A DNA stretch of 43,069 nucleotides, taken from NCBI GenBank assembly GCA_036897625.1, contig JAYMTA010000092.1:1-43069 (forward strand), written 5' to 3'. Shown in pieces: positions 21,586-32,200 of this stretch (the first letter of the stretch is position 1; every line of letters begins with the position of its first letter). The notes beneath the pieces were generated by a model that was not told where the DNA came from, ran no database searches, and saw only the letters and a list, made by a program, of their open reading frames with translations. The translations under genes were made by a program, and so were the position numbers. Source of the DNA: Pelargonium cotyledonis. Lineage: Eukaryota; Streptophyta; Magnoliopsida; Geraniales; Geraniaceae.

Positions 21586-24500
21586 ATGGCTGACAACTCA
21601 CTCCGAGTCCGAGTCGCCGCCGCTCAGATGACCTCCGTCAACGACCTCGCCGCCAACTTCGCCATTTGCTCTTGTCTCGCTAAAGTACACAATCTCTTTC
21701 CACTTTTGATTTCACAGTAAATGGCATCTCTTAATCACTTCAATCGGCATTTGTGTATTAGTTATGGTATCATAATTGCAAATGATGAATTGTTTTGCTA
21801 AAATTCATGTGTCGAACAATTTAGGCCATTTAATTGAGGTTGTGCTTAGATTTTCGAACACAAAAATGTCATCATTTGTTTTATAGATTAACTAGCAGTT
21901 ATAGAGTGAGGGCATTCGGTAATGTATCTCACGTTGAAAGAATGTGAATTTTGTCGCCATTTGATATATACGTTGGGTCCTTCACCTATTAGCTTAAGCT
22001 TTGGCGTTTATCAAGTTTAACATGTATTAGAGCTGGTTTTGTTTGGGGCTAGTGACCGTCTTTGTTGCCTCCCTTCTTGGTCCCCATGCAAGCCTGCACG
22101 TGAGGGGGAGTGTTACTGTTAATGTACCTCACATCGAAAGAATGTGAATATGTCGCCACTTGATATATAAGTTGGGCTCTCCACCTATTATTTTAAGCTT
22201 TTGGATTGGATCAAGTTTAACAACATTTGTTGAATTCTTGTTGTTATGCATTTTGAATGGTTGCTTCATCATGGGTTGCTCTATGATTTTTGAATTTACT
22301 ATGTAATATCTTGGTTTGTAGTTTTCTTGAACTGATGGTTTTATTATATGTATCCAAAAAGGAAGCAGCGTCTGCTGGGGCAAAATTGTTTTGCCTTCCG
22401 GAGACCTTCTCTTATATTGGAGTTGAGCGAGTGGATAATCTTAGGATTGCAGAACCTCTAGATGGACCCATTATGCAACATTACTGCTCTCTGGCTAGGT
22501 GGTAATCTTGCATCTCTATCGTTAATTTTTCAGTTCATGGAGTGCATTGTGCGTAGGATTTACTATTTGACCAATCAAATTTGCTTTAAGTTTAATGAAG
22601 TACCATTTTATTTTTCTTCTTGCACTTCAAAGTCTTATGTCAATCACATGGTTCGTGTCCTGGTTCCAGTTACTTGGTTGGTTTGTAATGTTAAGTTTAA
22701 CGGCTTTGTTGTTCATGCTTGTTAGTATCACTTTCTCTTTAAATGATGCCAAATACTCATGGGTGTCAATGGAAACATGCGTGAAACCATTGGATGACCT
22801 TTTTCAGTCTTAGAACTGACTCATTTGGTTGAATATATCACTGGCAGAGAATCCAAGATTTGGCTGTCACTCGGAGGCTTCCAACAAAAAGGATCTGATG
22901 ACGCACACTTGTGTAACACTCATGTTTTGATTGATGATGCTGGGAACATTAAAAGCACATACCAGAAGATACATTTGTAAGATGCCTTTTGATACCGTGG
23001 TCTTTTTGCATGTTCATATGTTATGAGACAAAACAAGGCTATGTTCTTCTTTGTGAGCCAACATTGGGACGTACTTTCTCTTCTTCTTCTTCATCCTCGC
23101 TATTTTCATTGTTACAATTCTATTTGTAGACATTGAATCCTTCTAGGTTTGATCCTAATCCAAATTCTTTGTGAATCCAAGCATTGTATTTGACTCAAAT
23201 CTAGGATTTCAAATTAAATTCAAGAATCCAAATGGACCATAAATTATATCAACCCCATTTTACAAGACCATTGTGGAAGTGTTCAAACCTCCCTGTCTGT
23301 AGTAGGTCGATTATCATTACCTACAAATCTATATGTACTACATAAAATTACACATTACCGAAACTTGCTTAAAGCTTATACTACCGTTTTAATCCTGTGG
23401 TTTTGTACGTGCTACTTTGGAATGCTAAAACTAAACATCTTTTTAAACTTTTGATTTTTTTGAAGGTTTGACGTGGATGTTCCTGGTGGAGCAGTATGCA
23501 AGGAGAGCAGTGTCACGGAAGCAGGTTAATTCCTTTCCTATGTTTTTGATATTCCAAGTTTGTAGAAGTCAGCCTCATTTGCTTTTCTAATTCTATGCAA
23601 GGGATTCTGCTTTGGTTGGTCAGACTCTGAATTATAAGACATTGAGCACAGGCATTGAATATTCTAATTAAAGTGGTAATCTTTGTAGGGAAGGATATTG
23701 TAGCAGCAGATAGCCCCATCGGACGTTTGGGTTTACAGTTTGCTACGATTTGAGATTTCCTGAGCTTTATCAGCAGCTCAGGTTCCAACACCAAGCACAG
23801 GTACAAGAGGGTTCATGACGTTTCATTGCGATGAGTTCGAAAGCCCCTAATGCTATCCCTGGAATTGCAATCTACAGGTTCTATTGGTACCTGGGGCTTT
23901 TACAGCAGTAACTGGTCAGGCACACTGGGAAATTCTTCTCCGTGCTCGTGCAATTGAAACTCAGTGCTATGTATGACATCAAGTTTGACCTTGTTCACAT
24001 AATTCTTCTTTCTCTTCTTCATTATCACTTACCAAAATTTGTGCAATAAATGAATCCACTGGCCACTTGCCTTTTGCCTATCATGGAATGATGTGATTAA
24101 TGCACACAGGTCATAGGTGCTGCACAAGCTGGGAAACATGATGATAAAAGAGAAAGCTACGGCGACACTTTAATTATTGATCCATGGGGGACAATAGTTG
24201 GCCGCTTACCTGGTGAGACTGAGACTGGTTACCCATTTTCAATATTTTCGTATAGTCAGAGTCCGTCATATAAGATATCGTGTCTGTGTTTGTGTTTTGG
24301 CATGACCGTTTCTCCTTGTTTTAGAGTACTAATTGTTAACTTTGTCGAATTTGTGCTGTTTCCCTGTTTCAGATAGAGTGTCAACAGGGATTACAGTAGC
24401 TGAAATTGATTTCTCATTGATTGATTCTGTGAGAAGAAAGATGCCAATCTCGGAGGTAAGCTTCGAACCATGAGGTCAAACAATGTAGTTAACAAACCTA

Positions 24501-24744
24501 ACGAAAACCAAAAAAAAAAAAAAGACAGTCGCTTTTGTGGTATCTTGAATGTTTTATGTAGTAAACTGTAGTCATAAATGTGTGCATGCACATGTACATA
24601 ACAATTTTGTTAGTTGGAAGTTGGGTGCACGAGTAGGTCTTGACGCTGCGACCATCATTTGTATGGCTATGCTCTTGTTTCTAATGCAATCTTCCGTTTC
24701 AGCATAGGAAACCCCTCGAATTCTGGAGACCTGCACCTCTATGA
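21586..24744 (+). CDS. Nit1-type amidase (deaminated glutathione amidase-like), 9 exons, frameshifted in exon 5
   Basis: Exons: 21586-21684, 22362-22498, 22848-22976, 23466-23524, 23689-23800, 23878-23970, 24110-24212, 24373-24455, 24703-24744. They sum to 857 bases, one short of 286 codons. The protein belongs to the carbon-nitrogen hydrolase superfamily and closely resembles plant Nit1, a repair enzyme that hydrolyses deaminated glutathione in cytosol and plastid. Seen: [19 protein letters not shown], catalytic Glu47 in LPETF, Lys119 in [14 protein letters not shown], the Cys block [15 protein letters not shown], then [17 protein letters not shown] and [21 protein letters not shown] base is missing near 23736, between Leu157 and the Val-Cys of the active site, so the literal frame ends at TGA 23751-23753. 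Everything on both sides is intact, so this is a recent null allele, a sequencing error, or a case bypassed by alternative splicing. Confidence 0.93.
21911..22222 (+). mobile_element. TRIM-like miniature LTR retrotransposon in Nit1 intron 1
   Basis: Two direct repeats of 112 bases (21911-22022 and 22111-22222) share AATGT-CTCAC-T-GAAAGAATGTGAAT, TGTCGCCA-TTGATATATA, GTTGGG and ATCAAGTTTAACA. Right after the first comes ATGTATTAGAGC, one base short of the initiator-Met tRNA primer-binding consensus TGGTATCAGAGC. Just before the second is a purine run, GTGAGGGGGAG, as expected of a polypurine tract. The interior is only 88 bases, so it is non-coding. This is the layout of a terminal-repeat retrotransposon in miniature. 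The 5' end of the left repeat is degraded. Confidence 0.75.
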
Positions 24745-25057
24745 TTCGGAAATAGGCAATGCAATGCCATCAGCTTCAGTTTCCCGAGAAATGTTGTGTA
24801 CTTGTGTTGGTATAACAAAAGAAAAAGTTAGTTAGAATAAAGTTTTTTCCCTTGTACTTCATGTGCTAATGTTGGAACGAATTCTTTGTTACCGATTGAG
24901 TAATATTTAAAAAAATATTTTTATTTTTATTTTTTGATAAGCGCCGGAACAACATTCTTACAAAGGCTTGTGTTTCTCACCTTTTAGTGGATGGCGTCAC
25001 TCTTGTTAATTGTTAGTTCTCTCTTTAACCTCATAAATTCTACTTCATGCTGTCGAC
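24745..25057. other. 3' flank of the Nit1-like gene
   Basis: Probable 3' untranslated region and spacer. AATAAAG at 24836 may serve in polyadenylation. Nothing else is recognised. Confidence 0.4.
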
Positions 25058-25830
25058 TATGGTTGTTGGTATCGCACGTATCGTACGATACGTATCGCGA
25101 TACGATACGATACAGCACCTAAATGATACGTATCGCATGGGTGTATCGTAGTTAAGTATGTATCGTGTGTTTATCGGCTCGTATCGTGCGTATCTTCGAT
25201 ACAGTTTGATATGGACGATACATATTTTCTTGTGTTTTCAAGTGAATTGAGGTTTCTTCTCTAAGATTTACCAGTAATTCTAATTCAAAGATAAGACACA
25301 CATCATTATTTTCTTACACTTCCACTTCTCTATATCGTTCCAATTTTATCGGATGTCCCCGAAGGGACTTCTTACACTTTCACTTAAAAGCTCAATATAA
25401 TCAAAAATAGGATTAAAAATTGTAATTAATATTTTTATTTTAATTTTTTAAAATACAGAAAGATTGAATAATGCAAATAGTCATTGCTCTTTAAGAGTAG
25501 TCATTGTCTTCTACTCTTCTAGTCTTCTATAAATACTCAACTATCAAGTGAAGTTGATCGATGAAGATGAAGATGAGTACAATTACACATGTTTAGAAGT
25601 TTGGATTTTGAATTTAAAATTTGGATAACTAATTTAAAAAAATATACTTATTTTAGTTCAAGGATTTAATGTTATACAAACAAATAATATAATTCATATA
25701 AAGAAAAATATTTGTAAGTATTATAATTATTGTTTAAAAAATGTTGTGTATCATACGATTCACGATACGATACACAATACAAAAAATGGCTCTGTCGATA
25801 CTCGATACGTATCTCGATTCAACAACCATA
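25058..25830. mobile_element. Non-autonomous DNA transposon with CGATAC/GTATCG-rich ends, 773 bp
   Basis: The ends are perfect 10-base inverted repeats (TATGGTTGTT and AACAACCATA), extended imperfectly by about 18 more bases including ACGTATCG. The first ~150 bases carry about a dozen copies of GTATCG or its complement CGATAC in both orientations, and the last ~80 bases carry at least four more. The interior is AT-rich with no frame. Flanking octamers CTGTCGAC (25050-25057) and CCGTCGAT (25831-25838) agree at six of eight bases and may be an old 8-base target duplication, which would suit the hAT superfamily. Confidence 0.8.
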
Positions 25831-25838
25831 CCGTCGAT

Positions 25839-26330
25839 AATAAGACTCGAACCTAAGTTCAAAGTAAATTCAAAACGCATCAACTTTTAAGCCAATGCTT
25901 AAATATACTTTGAGCAATTACAAAATGATACAACTTATGATTAAGATATTCATGTGTTGGACACGTGATTCAATAAAACACTTAATGAAGAAGGTAACTA
26001 AAAATATTGACGATCATTTATTTTTTGTTCCAAAGACTTGTTTAAGTTACAAAAGTTTCAATGACACCAAACTAAATCCCTGTGCAAACATTTAAAGACT
26101 TAATTGTGCTATTATAATTTTTTATCTTAACCATGAGATTTTTAAAACGAACTTATCATCAACTTCTTTAAGACATATTACATTCATATTAATATCGTTC
26201 AAGCAGGGATTATAGACTCACAAGAGCGGTAAAATTCTCCCTACCAAGTGCATTTCTTGAGTTTCGAAATCAAGATATCGTGCTATACTAGAACAACTCG
26301 TTTTCAGTCGACACAATGCTTGGTGTTGAC
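25839..26330. other. Spacer before the small basic protein gene
   Basis: AT-rich, with no supported gene. The open stretch 25895-26095 has no recognisable content. Confidence 0.4.
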
Positions 26331-26335
26331 CCAAT

Positions 26336-26413
26336 TGGGCTATTGGCATTAAAGCCTTTAATTTATATAAGCTACGTCAGCTAATGGGTCTCCTCTGGTT
26401 TCTAAAACCCTAG
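26336..26413 (+). promoter_or_regulatory. Site II motif, TATA box and telo box cluster
   Basis: Within 140 bases of the ATG at 26475 lie TGGGCT (26336-26341, a site II element), TATATAA (26364-26370) and AAACCCTAG (26405-26413, a telo box). In plants, site II plus telo box is the usual arrangement in promoters of ribosomal-protein and ribosome-biogenesis genes active in dividing cells. Confidence 0.6.
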
Positions 26414-26474
26414 AATTTACGTAGCAGCTCACAGAGCAGAGACTCATAAACGGAAAATTCAATCAGATCGAAAG

Positions 26475-26756
26475 ATGAAGACAGTGTCCGGTGTCATTAC
26501 CCGCACGAAACCGTTATCGGTGTCGAAAGCAGCGACAATTTTGGCGACGTTCGTATCGGCCGAAACTGGAGCTTCCAAAGCAGTATCGGCGTACCTGAGA
26601 CGCGCCTCCACTTCCTTCGACGAGGTCGCTCTGTTTCACAAGAGCCAAAACAAGAAAAAGAAACGCCCCGACGACGGCGGCGGCGACGCCGGAGAAGTGG
26701 TGGATTCAGAGAAGCAACGCAAGAGAAAGAAAAACCGGAAGGCTGCGGCGGCGTGA
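26475..26756 (+). CDS. Small lysine-rich protein of unknown function, 93 aa, one exon
   Basis: I cannot name this protein with certainty; it resembles short uncharacterised proteins of land plants. Residues 1-55 (MKTVSGVITRTKPLSVSKAA..., AYLRRASTSFDEVALFHK) look like a compact, mostly helical conserved part. Residues 56-93 are very basic, with KNKKKKRP and KQRKRKKNRK separated by an acidic Gly/Asp stretch; such clusters usually direct proteins to the nucleus or nucleolus. The reading frame is GC-rich against an AT-rich background, has a good upstream promoter set (site II, TATA, telo box) and a normal leader, which together argue for a real gene. The promoter type suggests co-expression with ribosome biogenesis, but that is an inference. 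Confidence 0.75.
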   Translation: MKTVSGVITRTKPLSVSKAATILATFVSAETGASKAVSAYLRRASTSFDEVALFHKSQNKKKKRPDDGGGDAGEVVDSEKQRKRKKNRKAAAA

Positions 26757-28087
26757 AGCATTTGGTGTTGGTTTTGAATTTGAATTTGAATTTTGTTAGG
26801 AGAAATTTGGAATGTATCGACTCACTCAATGTGAAAGGTTTTTGAAACTTCTTGTTGCTTAACTTTGTTCTCTGTTTGAATTTCCTTTCATCATCTTAAG
26901 AAATTGAAGAACACAAACTACACTGTACCAGTGACAATTTGTATCTGAATATGTGGATACGACCAAAATTCATTCTGATCTGATCAATTTCAAATTGAAT
27001 AGTACTTATATTGAATCGTATTTTCCTTGAAAATAATACGACTTAATTATACCGAACAAATCCGCTTATTCTATTTTATCACTATGAAGCTTATCATATT
27101 CGAAATTTGGATTATCATCTCTAAATAATCTACAAATTTAGATTTAATCCATGCACATAATTGCCAGTGCAAAATTGTGCATTTGCAATGAGTTGGCAGC
27201 ATCTCTCTATTGACTAGAGGGAGTTTCAATGTTTAACTCTTTCCTCGACATTTTATCAAGTTTAAATTTATTTTATTTTTATTAGCGATGTGGTATCATA
27301 CTCGAACTAACAATATTTCTCACTTTTCAAAAGGAGCGTCGCCATAAACCCCACTCCACAAATACCACCCTATATCGTCAATAAAAAAACTCGAACTCGT
27401 GATCTCAGAGGAAATTCACAGTGATATTGACCATTTTGCAAATTTCCATAACTCTTTGTTTCTGTTATCAAAAGTTTAGGAGGCTTGAAGGTGAGAAAAT
27501 GAAACTATAAGCATTAGTGTGGTGTAGTGTAGTGTACACAAGCATAGCCCACTAATTCACTTTGGGAGATTTTGGTGTTGATAGCATCCTAGGAATAGAG
27601 AAGAATGAAGATCTAATCCTTGTTAATGTTGATGCCTAATCAAATGGTCTAAGCATAACTTTTGATGTCATGAGGTCCATTTTGTTCCCCATTTCTTCTT
27701 CTTTTTCTCTCCATCCCAACTTCCTAGGCATCAAAAAACACTTCCACTAACCTAAAGTTAGCAAAAGCTTCACTCACAAGTTGTGCAGAAACTACACAAT
27801 CTATCTAAACCAGCAACTGCAGATAAGGATCATACAAACTTTTTAGCCTGAACTGACATGTATGCAACTTTGATCACCCAATAATTATCCATGTTACTGT
27901 CAAAAAAGTTTGCAACTGGCTCGGATACAACTCGATCACTACTATCTGCAACAGTTTAAAGCTGAAACATCTTTTTCCTCTCACACTTGTCTGATGAGAA
28001 AGCAATGGGAATCATTTCTTTCTCAAAGTTACCCATTTTCACCTTCTCCATATCCAAATAGAATCTTACTAAAGCTGCTCATTGTCC
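26757..28087. other. Intergenic DNA upstream of the ATS3-like gene
   Basis: No gene is supported. Around 27290-27420 the text (GTGGTATCATACTCGAAC, TACCACCCTATATCGTC, AACTCGAACTCGTGATCTCAG) is the type left by decayed plant transposons; similar wording recurs near 37900-37990. The rest is unremarkable AT-rich DNA. Confidence 0.5.
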
Positions 28088-28094
28088 TATATAA
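28088..28094 (+). promoter_or_regulatory. TATA box of the ATS3-like gene
   Basis: TATATAA is 43 bases before the ATG at 28131, implying a very short leader. If transcription starts about 30 bases downstream, the first ATG would be only about 10 bases in and the second ATG (28146) might be preferred. Confidence 0.55.
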
Positions 28095-28130
28095 GTTAGT
28101 TTCTCAATAGCCTCTTCCACAAACAATATT

Positions 28131-28709
28131 ATGCAAAACTTTACAATGAACACAACAATAAGACTCACCGTTGTTGCTCTTGGCATCATCATTTCTCTGC
28201 CAGCTGAAGGGACTGCGAGTACTGATGGCGTCCTCCAAGGATCATCTGAGAGGAACTGCTCTTACTCGATTGAGATCGAGACAAGCTGTGCACCATCTGC
28301 AGAAACAACAGATCACATTAGCGTAAGGTTCAGCGACTCAGCAGGAAATCAAGTCATAGTGAAGCATCTCAAGAACCCCAAGTTGCTGTATGCTCCAAAA
28401 GAAGGTTTGAAGAAACAAGGAGGTGCATATGGTGGGTTCCAAAGATGTGCTGTGGACCTGTTTGAAGCTACTGGACCATGCATGAACATGAGAGTGTGCT
28501 CTTTGTACCTTAAGAGGGTCGGTTCAGATGGGTGGAGACCAGGCTGGGCAAAGGTGCTTCGTCAGGAAGGTGGTGGTCGTGCAGTGCCGGACTCTTACAT
28601 GTTCTACTTCAGGACATTCATGCCTGGAAATGTATGGTATGGGTTTGATTACTGTCACTCTAGAGACAGGTTTGTTCCTCATGTTGCAACCTTTGAGGAC
28701 TTGGTCTGA
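28131..28709 (+). CDS. ATS3-type embryo-specific protein (secreted), 192 aa
   Basis: The single open exon encodes a member of the plant ATS3 family (embryo-specific protein 3, PLAT-like fold). Residues 10-30 form a hydrophobic signal peptide (IRLTVVALGIIISLPAEG). The mature part has six cysteines (43, 53, 106, 117, 123, 175) and the family signatures NCSYSIEIETSC, ISVRFSDSAGNQV, FQRCAVDLFEATGPC, CSLYLKRVGSDGWRPGWAKV and the closing block NVWYGFDYC. Family members are secreted seed or embryo proteins of unclear biochemical role. Two nearby ATGs are possible, at 28131 and 28146; both leave the signal peptide intact. The ORF is complete, with no intron needed. A 60-base duplication starts two bases before the stop codon. 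Confidence 0.9.
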   Translation: MQNFTMNTTIRLTVVALGIIISLPAEGTASTDGVLQGSSERNCSYSIEIETSCAPSAETTDHISVRFSDSAGNQVIVKHLKNPKLLYAPKEGLKKQGGAYGGFQRCAVDLFEATGPCMNMRVCSLYLKRVGSDGWRPGWAKVLRQEGGGRAVPDSYMFYFRTFMPGNVWYGFDYCHSRDRFVPHVATFEDLV

Positions 28710-28834
28710 ACATCAATGTATGTTAGCTGAAGCTGTTTCCAAAACAAACTATTATCCTGTTATTTCTGAACATCAATGCATGTTAGCTGACATATAAGAA
28801 GCTGTTTCCAAAACAAACTATTTTCCTGTTATTT
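28705..28834 (+). repeat. Tandem duplication across the ATS3 stop codon and 3' region
   Basis: TCTGAACATCAATG-ATGTTAGCTGA and GCTGTTTCCAAAACAAACTA, TCCTGTTATT occur at 28705-28764 and again at 28765-28834. The second unit has a 10-base insertion (CATATAAGAA). The first unit contains the natural TGA stop (28707-28709). Confidence 0.9.
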
Positions 28835-29200
28835 CCAGATTTTGCACAGTACATATGGAGCAAAAATCACAATCATAAAACAACTGAAAAACTTAAGCTC
28901 CGGCTTATATTTAGCTATGAGCTATTTTGCTGAACAAAATTATGAAACAAAGGAAAAGAGAGGAACTTTCAAAAGAATTAACTGCTTCATTGATACAATA
29001 GCAAAATGCACTAGTGCTTTTACAAACAGGTAAACCGACTACGTACAATTATGAATTATAAACCTGCCCAATATTGAATCATGTTTTCTTTTGCTCAAGG
29101 CAAAGAAGACGGTAAAAAAAAAAATCAACCCAAAACAAAAATTCTGTAGTATGACTATGAACAAGTACTCAACCAACCAAAGAGGTTGGCTCCATGGCAA
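28835..29200. other. Tail-to-tail spacer between the ATS3-like and coiled-coil genes
   Basis: It holds the 3' ends of two converging genes. It is A-rich and contains no gene I can support. Confidence 0.5.
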
Positions 29201-32200
29201 TTATTCAAGCCGGAATTCACGCATGTTATCTGGACTGCCAAGGAGATCAAATGATGTGTTACTAAGGGTGTCTTTGAGGATAGTGATCTGACCTTCTTTT
29301 AGAAGTACATCCTCGTCAAGAGCGTCTATCTTCTTCTTCAACATATTAACCTCAGAGTTCAACAACATATTCTTCTCGCTGTACTGTTTTACTTCCTCCC
29401 ACATTATATCTCTCTCCTGTGAAACTTTTGGCAGCATACTTCTCATGATTGTCAATTCCTTTTTATATTCTTGGAGGTTGCTTTGAAGTTGGCTTATACT
29501 CTCATCCTTCTTCAGAATCTATTATAAAGGAATGAACATTGGAATGAGATTTCGCAATGCAAAGATAGCAAACAAAATAAACAGTCAAATGATTCATTAA
29601 AATTAAAAAAATAAACAGCAAATGATTCATTAAAATGAAAAAAATTAAAAGTTCTACATACTAAAAAAAAGAAATGCCAATAAAATTCATCATAGAGAGT
29701 ACTAATGTTGCATTGAGCATAGGCAAGGTGTCATTCATGTCTATATAGCAACTGAAATTTAGTTACTATATGTGTACAAACATACATTGTAATGAACATA
29801 TGAAAATACATATTAATGAAGTACCACAATATGACATTGTAGAGAAACAAAAAATAGATTCTGGAATGTAATATTTCTTGTATTTGATCATTAGGAGAGA
29901 ACCCATAATATAGGGCATACAGAGTTGACAAACAGGGCATACAATTGACTAACACAAGAAAGAAAACATACTTAGACTAGGGCTTAATAACAGGAGTTGA
30001 AATATTAAAAATGCCAATTGAGTTGAAATATTAAAGACATAATTTATAGGATAATAACAGGAGTTGAAATATTAAAAATGCCATAATTGAGTTGAAATAT
30101 TAAAGATGCCATAATTTATAGGATAATTTAACTGTTATCATCAGAAGTGAATTGAGGAATACCTGTAGCTCAAGATCCTTTAACTTGTGGGTGACACAGG
30201 AAAGGTTGTCCATGGAATTTTGAACTTCAAATCTGAGGATGTCGTTACCTCTTACTGCTGTTGCTAGTTCCGCTTGCAGCTGCTCAACTTCTAACTCTTT
30301 AGTGTAAAGTTTCTCTCTTAATAGACTCGTTAACAAACTTTCTGCCCTGAGTTCAGATTTTATGACATCCTGCATAAATAGGAAACATACATTCATCATC
30401 GTCATCGTCATCATAATTAAAGAACAAAAACATATTTAAACATACAAAACTGGAGCAGCAACTTACCTCCGAAGTTTGATCATTTACTTGCCCTGGTCCA
30501 TCAAAATCACTGTCCTGTAACTGAGATTTCAACGCAAATTGATTTGATTTCTCACGCAGCAAAGCAGACATTGTCTGCAAACTCCTTTTTAGGTTTTCAG
30601 TCCCATGCTTGAAACCCTGAACTTTTATTTCAGATTCCACGATAAACTGCTCATCCAAACCATTCTTGATAGCTTCAATACCGTGCTTAATTTCATGTTC
30701 GCCTGATTTTCCTTTAATGAATTCCAGTAGTTTTGAAGAGAGCTGGGAGCTTTCATTTAGCATGGACAACCCTTGACTTTGTAAGCAGCAAATGCGAGCC
30801 CACATTTCCTTATCTAGCTTGAAAGTCAATGCACCAGTCTCATTTGCATTGCCTTTTAAGCGATCCAATAAGTTGATATTTTCATGCCGAAGAGAATCAA
30901 TCTCTAGCCTATATGATTCAACCTCCCTTCTCAAAGCCAATTCAACTCCTGTCAACCTCATTTGCTCACTTTGCAATTTTGAAACATACTTATCATACAC
31001 CCCTAGCGATTGCTTCTTGCCACATTCCTCATTCAATCCTTCTCTTAGTCCATCAATCGTCTTCTCTTGATCACTGCAGGTTCTTAGTAATCTTGTAATA
31101 GATTTTTGCAACTCCCTGCACTCTTTTGCCTTCTCTTCAAAATTTCTTTTCATGCAGTCTTGATCTTCTGCTGCAGCACTATATTTCTCTTCAAGTTCAC
31201 AATGACTTTGTCGAATAGCTTGGTTCTCCCTACTTAGCTCCTCCACCCTAACTGTCAGGTCCTTCAGATTTTGCTCTGAATATTTCATCATGCTTATGCT
31301 TTCTGTTTCCCTCTCACTGAAAGAAGAGACTTCCCTCTGGAGTGAGACATTCTGCTCTGCAAGCTCCCTAACACGCTCACGAAGCCTCTGCTCCTCTCGC
31401 TGGTATCTTTCAAGCTTAAATGACCAGTCGCTTGACCTTCTGTCTAACTCCTTCTCCAATGCCAGCTGCAACTCATTCTTTTCCTTTTCTAATCTTCTGG
31501 TCCGTGATTCAAATTCTGTTTTCACCAATCTGAGCTCTTCCTTGGCAGAGGCCCTCTCTACCATTTGAGACCGTAGGAGGCCTGAAACTTCAAGGGCCAA
31601 ATGCATCTTCTCCTCGGTTAAGTTTCTAATAGTCTGAAACAGTGCTGGTACATCAAACACACCGTCTTGAAGAAAACTGACATGCTCAAGCTCTTCAGCA
31701 AGAAGCATGATTCTCTCCTCCGACTCCTTAGCTCTTCTCTGTAACTCCATATCTATTTGCTCTTCAATTTCAATAGACTTAAAATCCTCGCCATTGTTCC
31801 CAACAAAACAATTTGGTTTCTCGAAGCTTGAGAAATCCTCACCACAATATCCATTAATTGATTCATAAGGATCATCCAATGAATAACTTTTTCTGCCAAG
31901 GACATCTGGATTTGAATCAAAGCAGGATTTAGCATAGACATCATCAATAGTAATGGGATCATTGAACTCCCAACAAGTTGTTTTAGGAACATGAGACTGG
32001 GAGAGTCTCTCAATCACATTCTTCGCAAGTCTTCGTGGAGACTCATTCCCAAATCCATTCTCCACCCAATTAGTGGATGAGAAATGATGACAGGTACCTT
32101 TGGCTTCTCTAAATGAATAAGACCTCGGTTTATCAATATCTGTTGGTGGGGTCAGGGCACGATACTGACCACGTGGAGGACGCCTCCCACTACCACCACT

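Noticed and set aside
26497-26829. 110-codon minus-strand frame
   Set aside because: It is the antisense shadow of the small basic protein gene; its Arg-rich run mirrors the repeated codons of the sense strand.
28528-28797. 89-codon frame overlapping the ATS3 gene
   Set aside because: It is a shifted frame within a well-supported coding region and has no features of its own.
30792-31568. Several plus-strand frames of 60-92 codons
   Set aside because: All are antisense shadows of the long coiled-coil exon.
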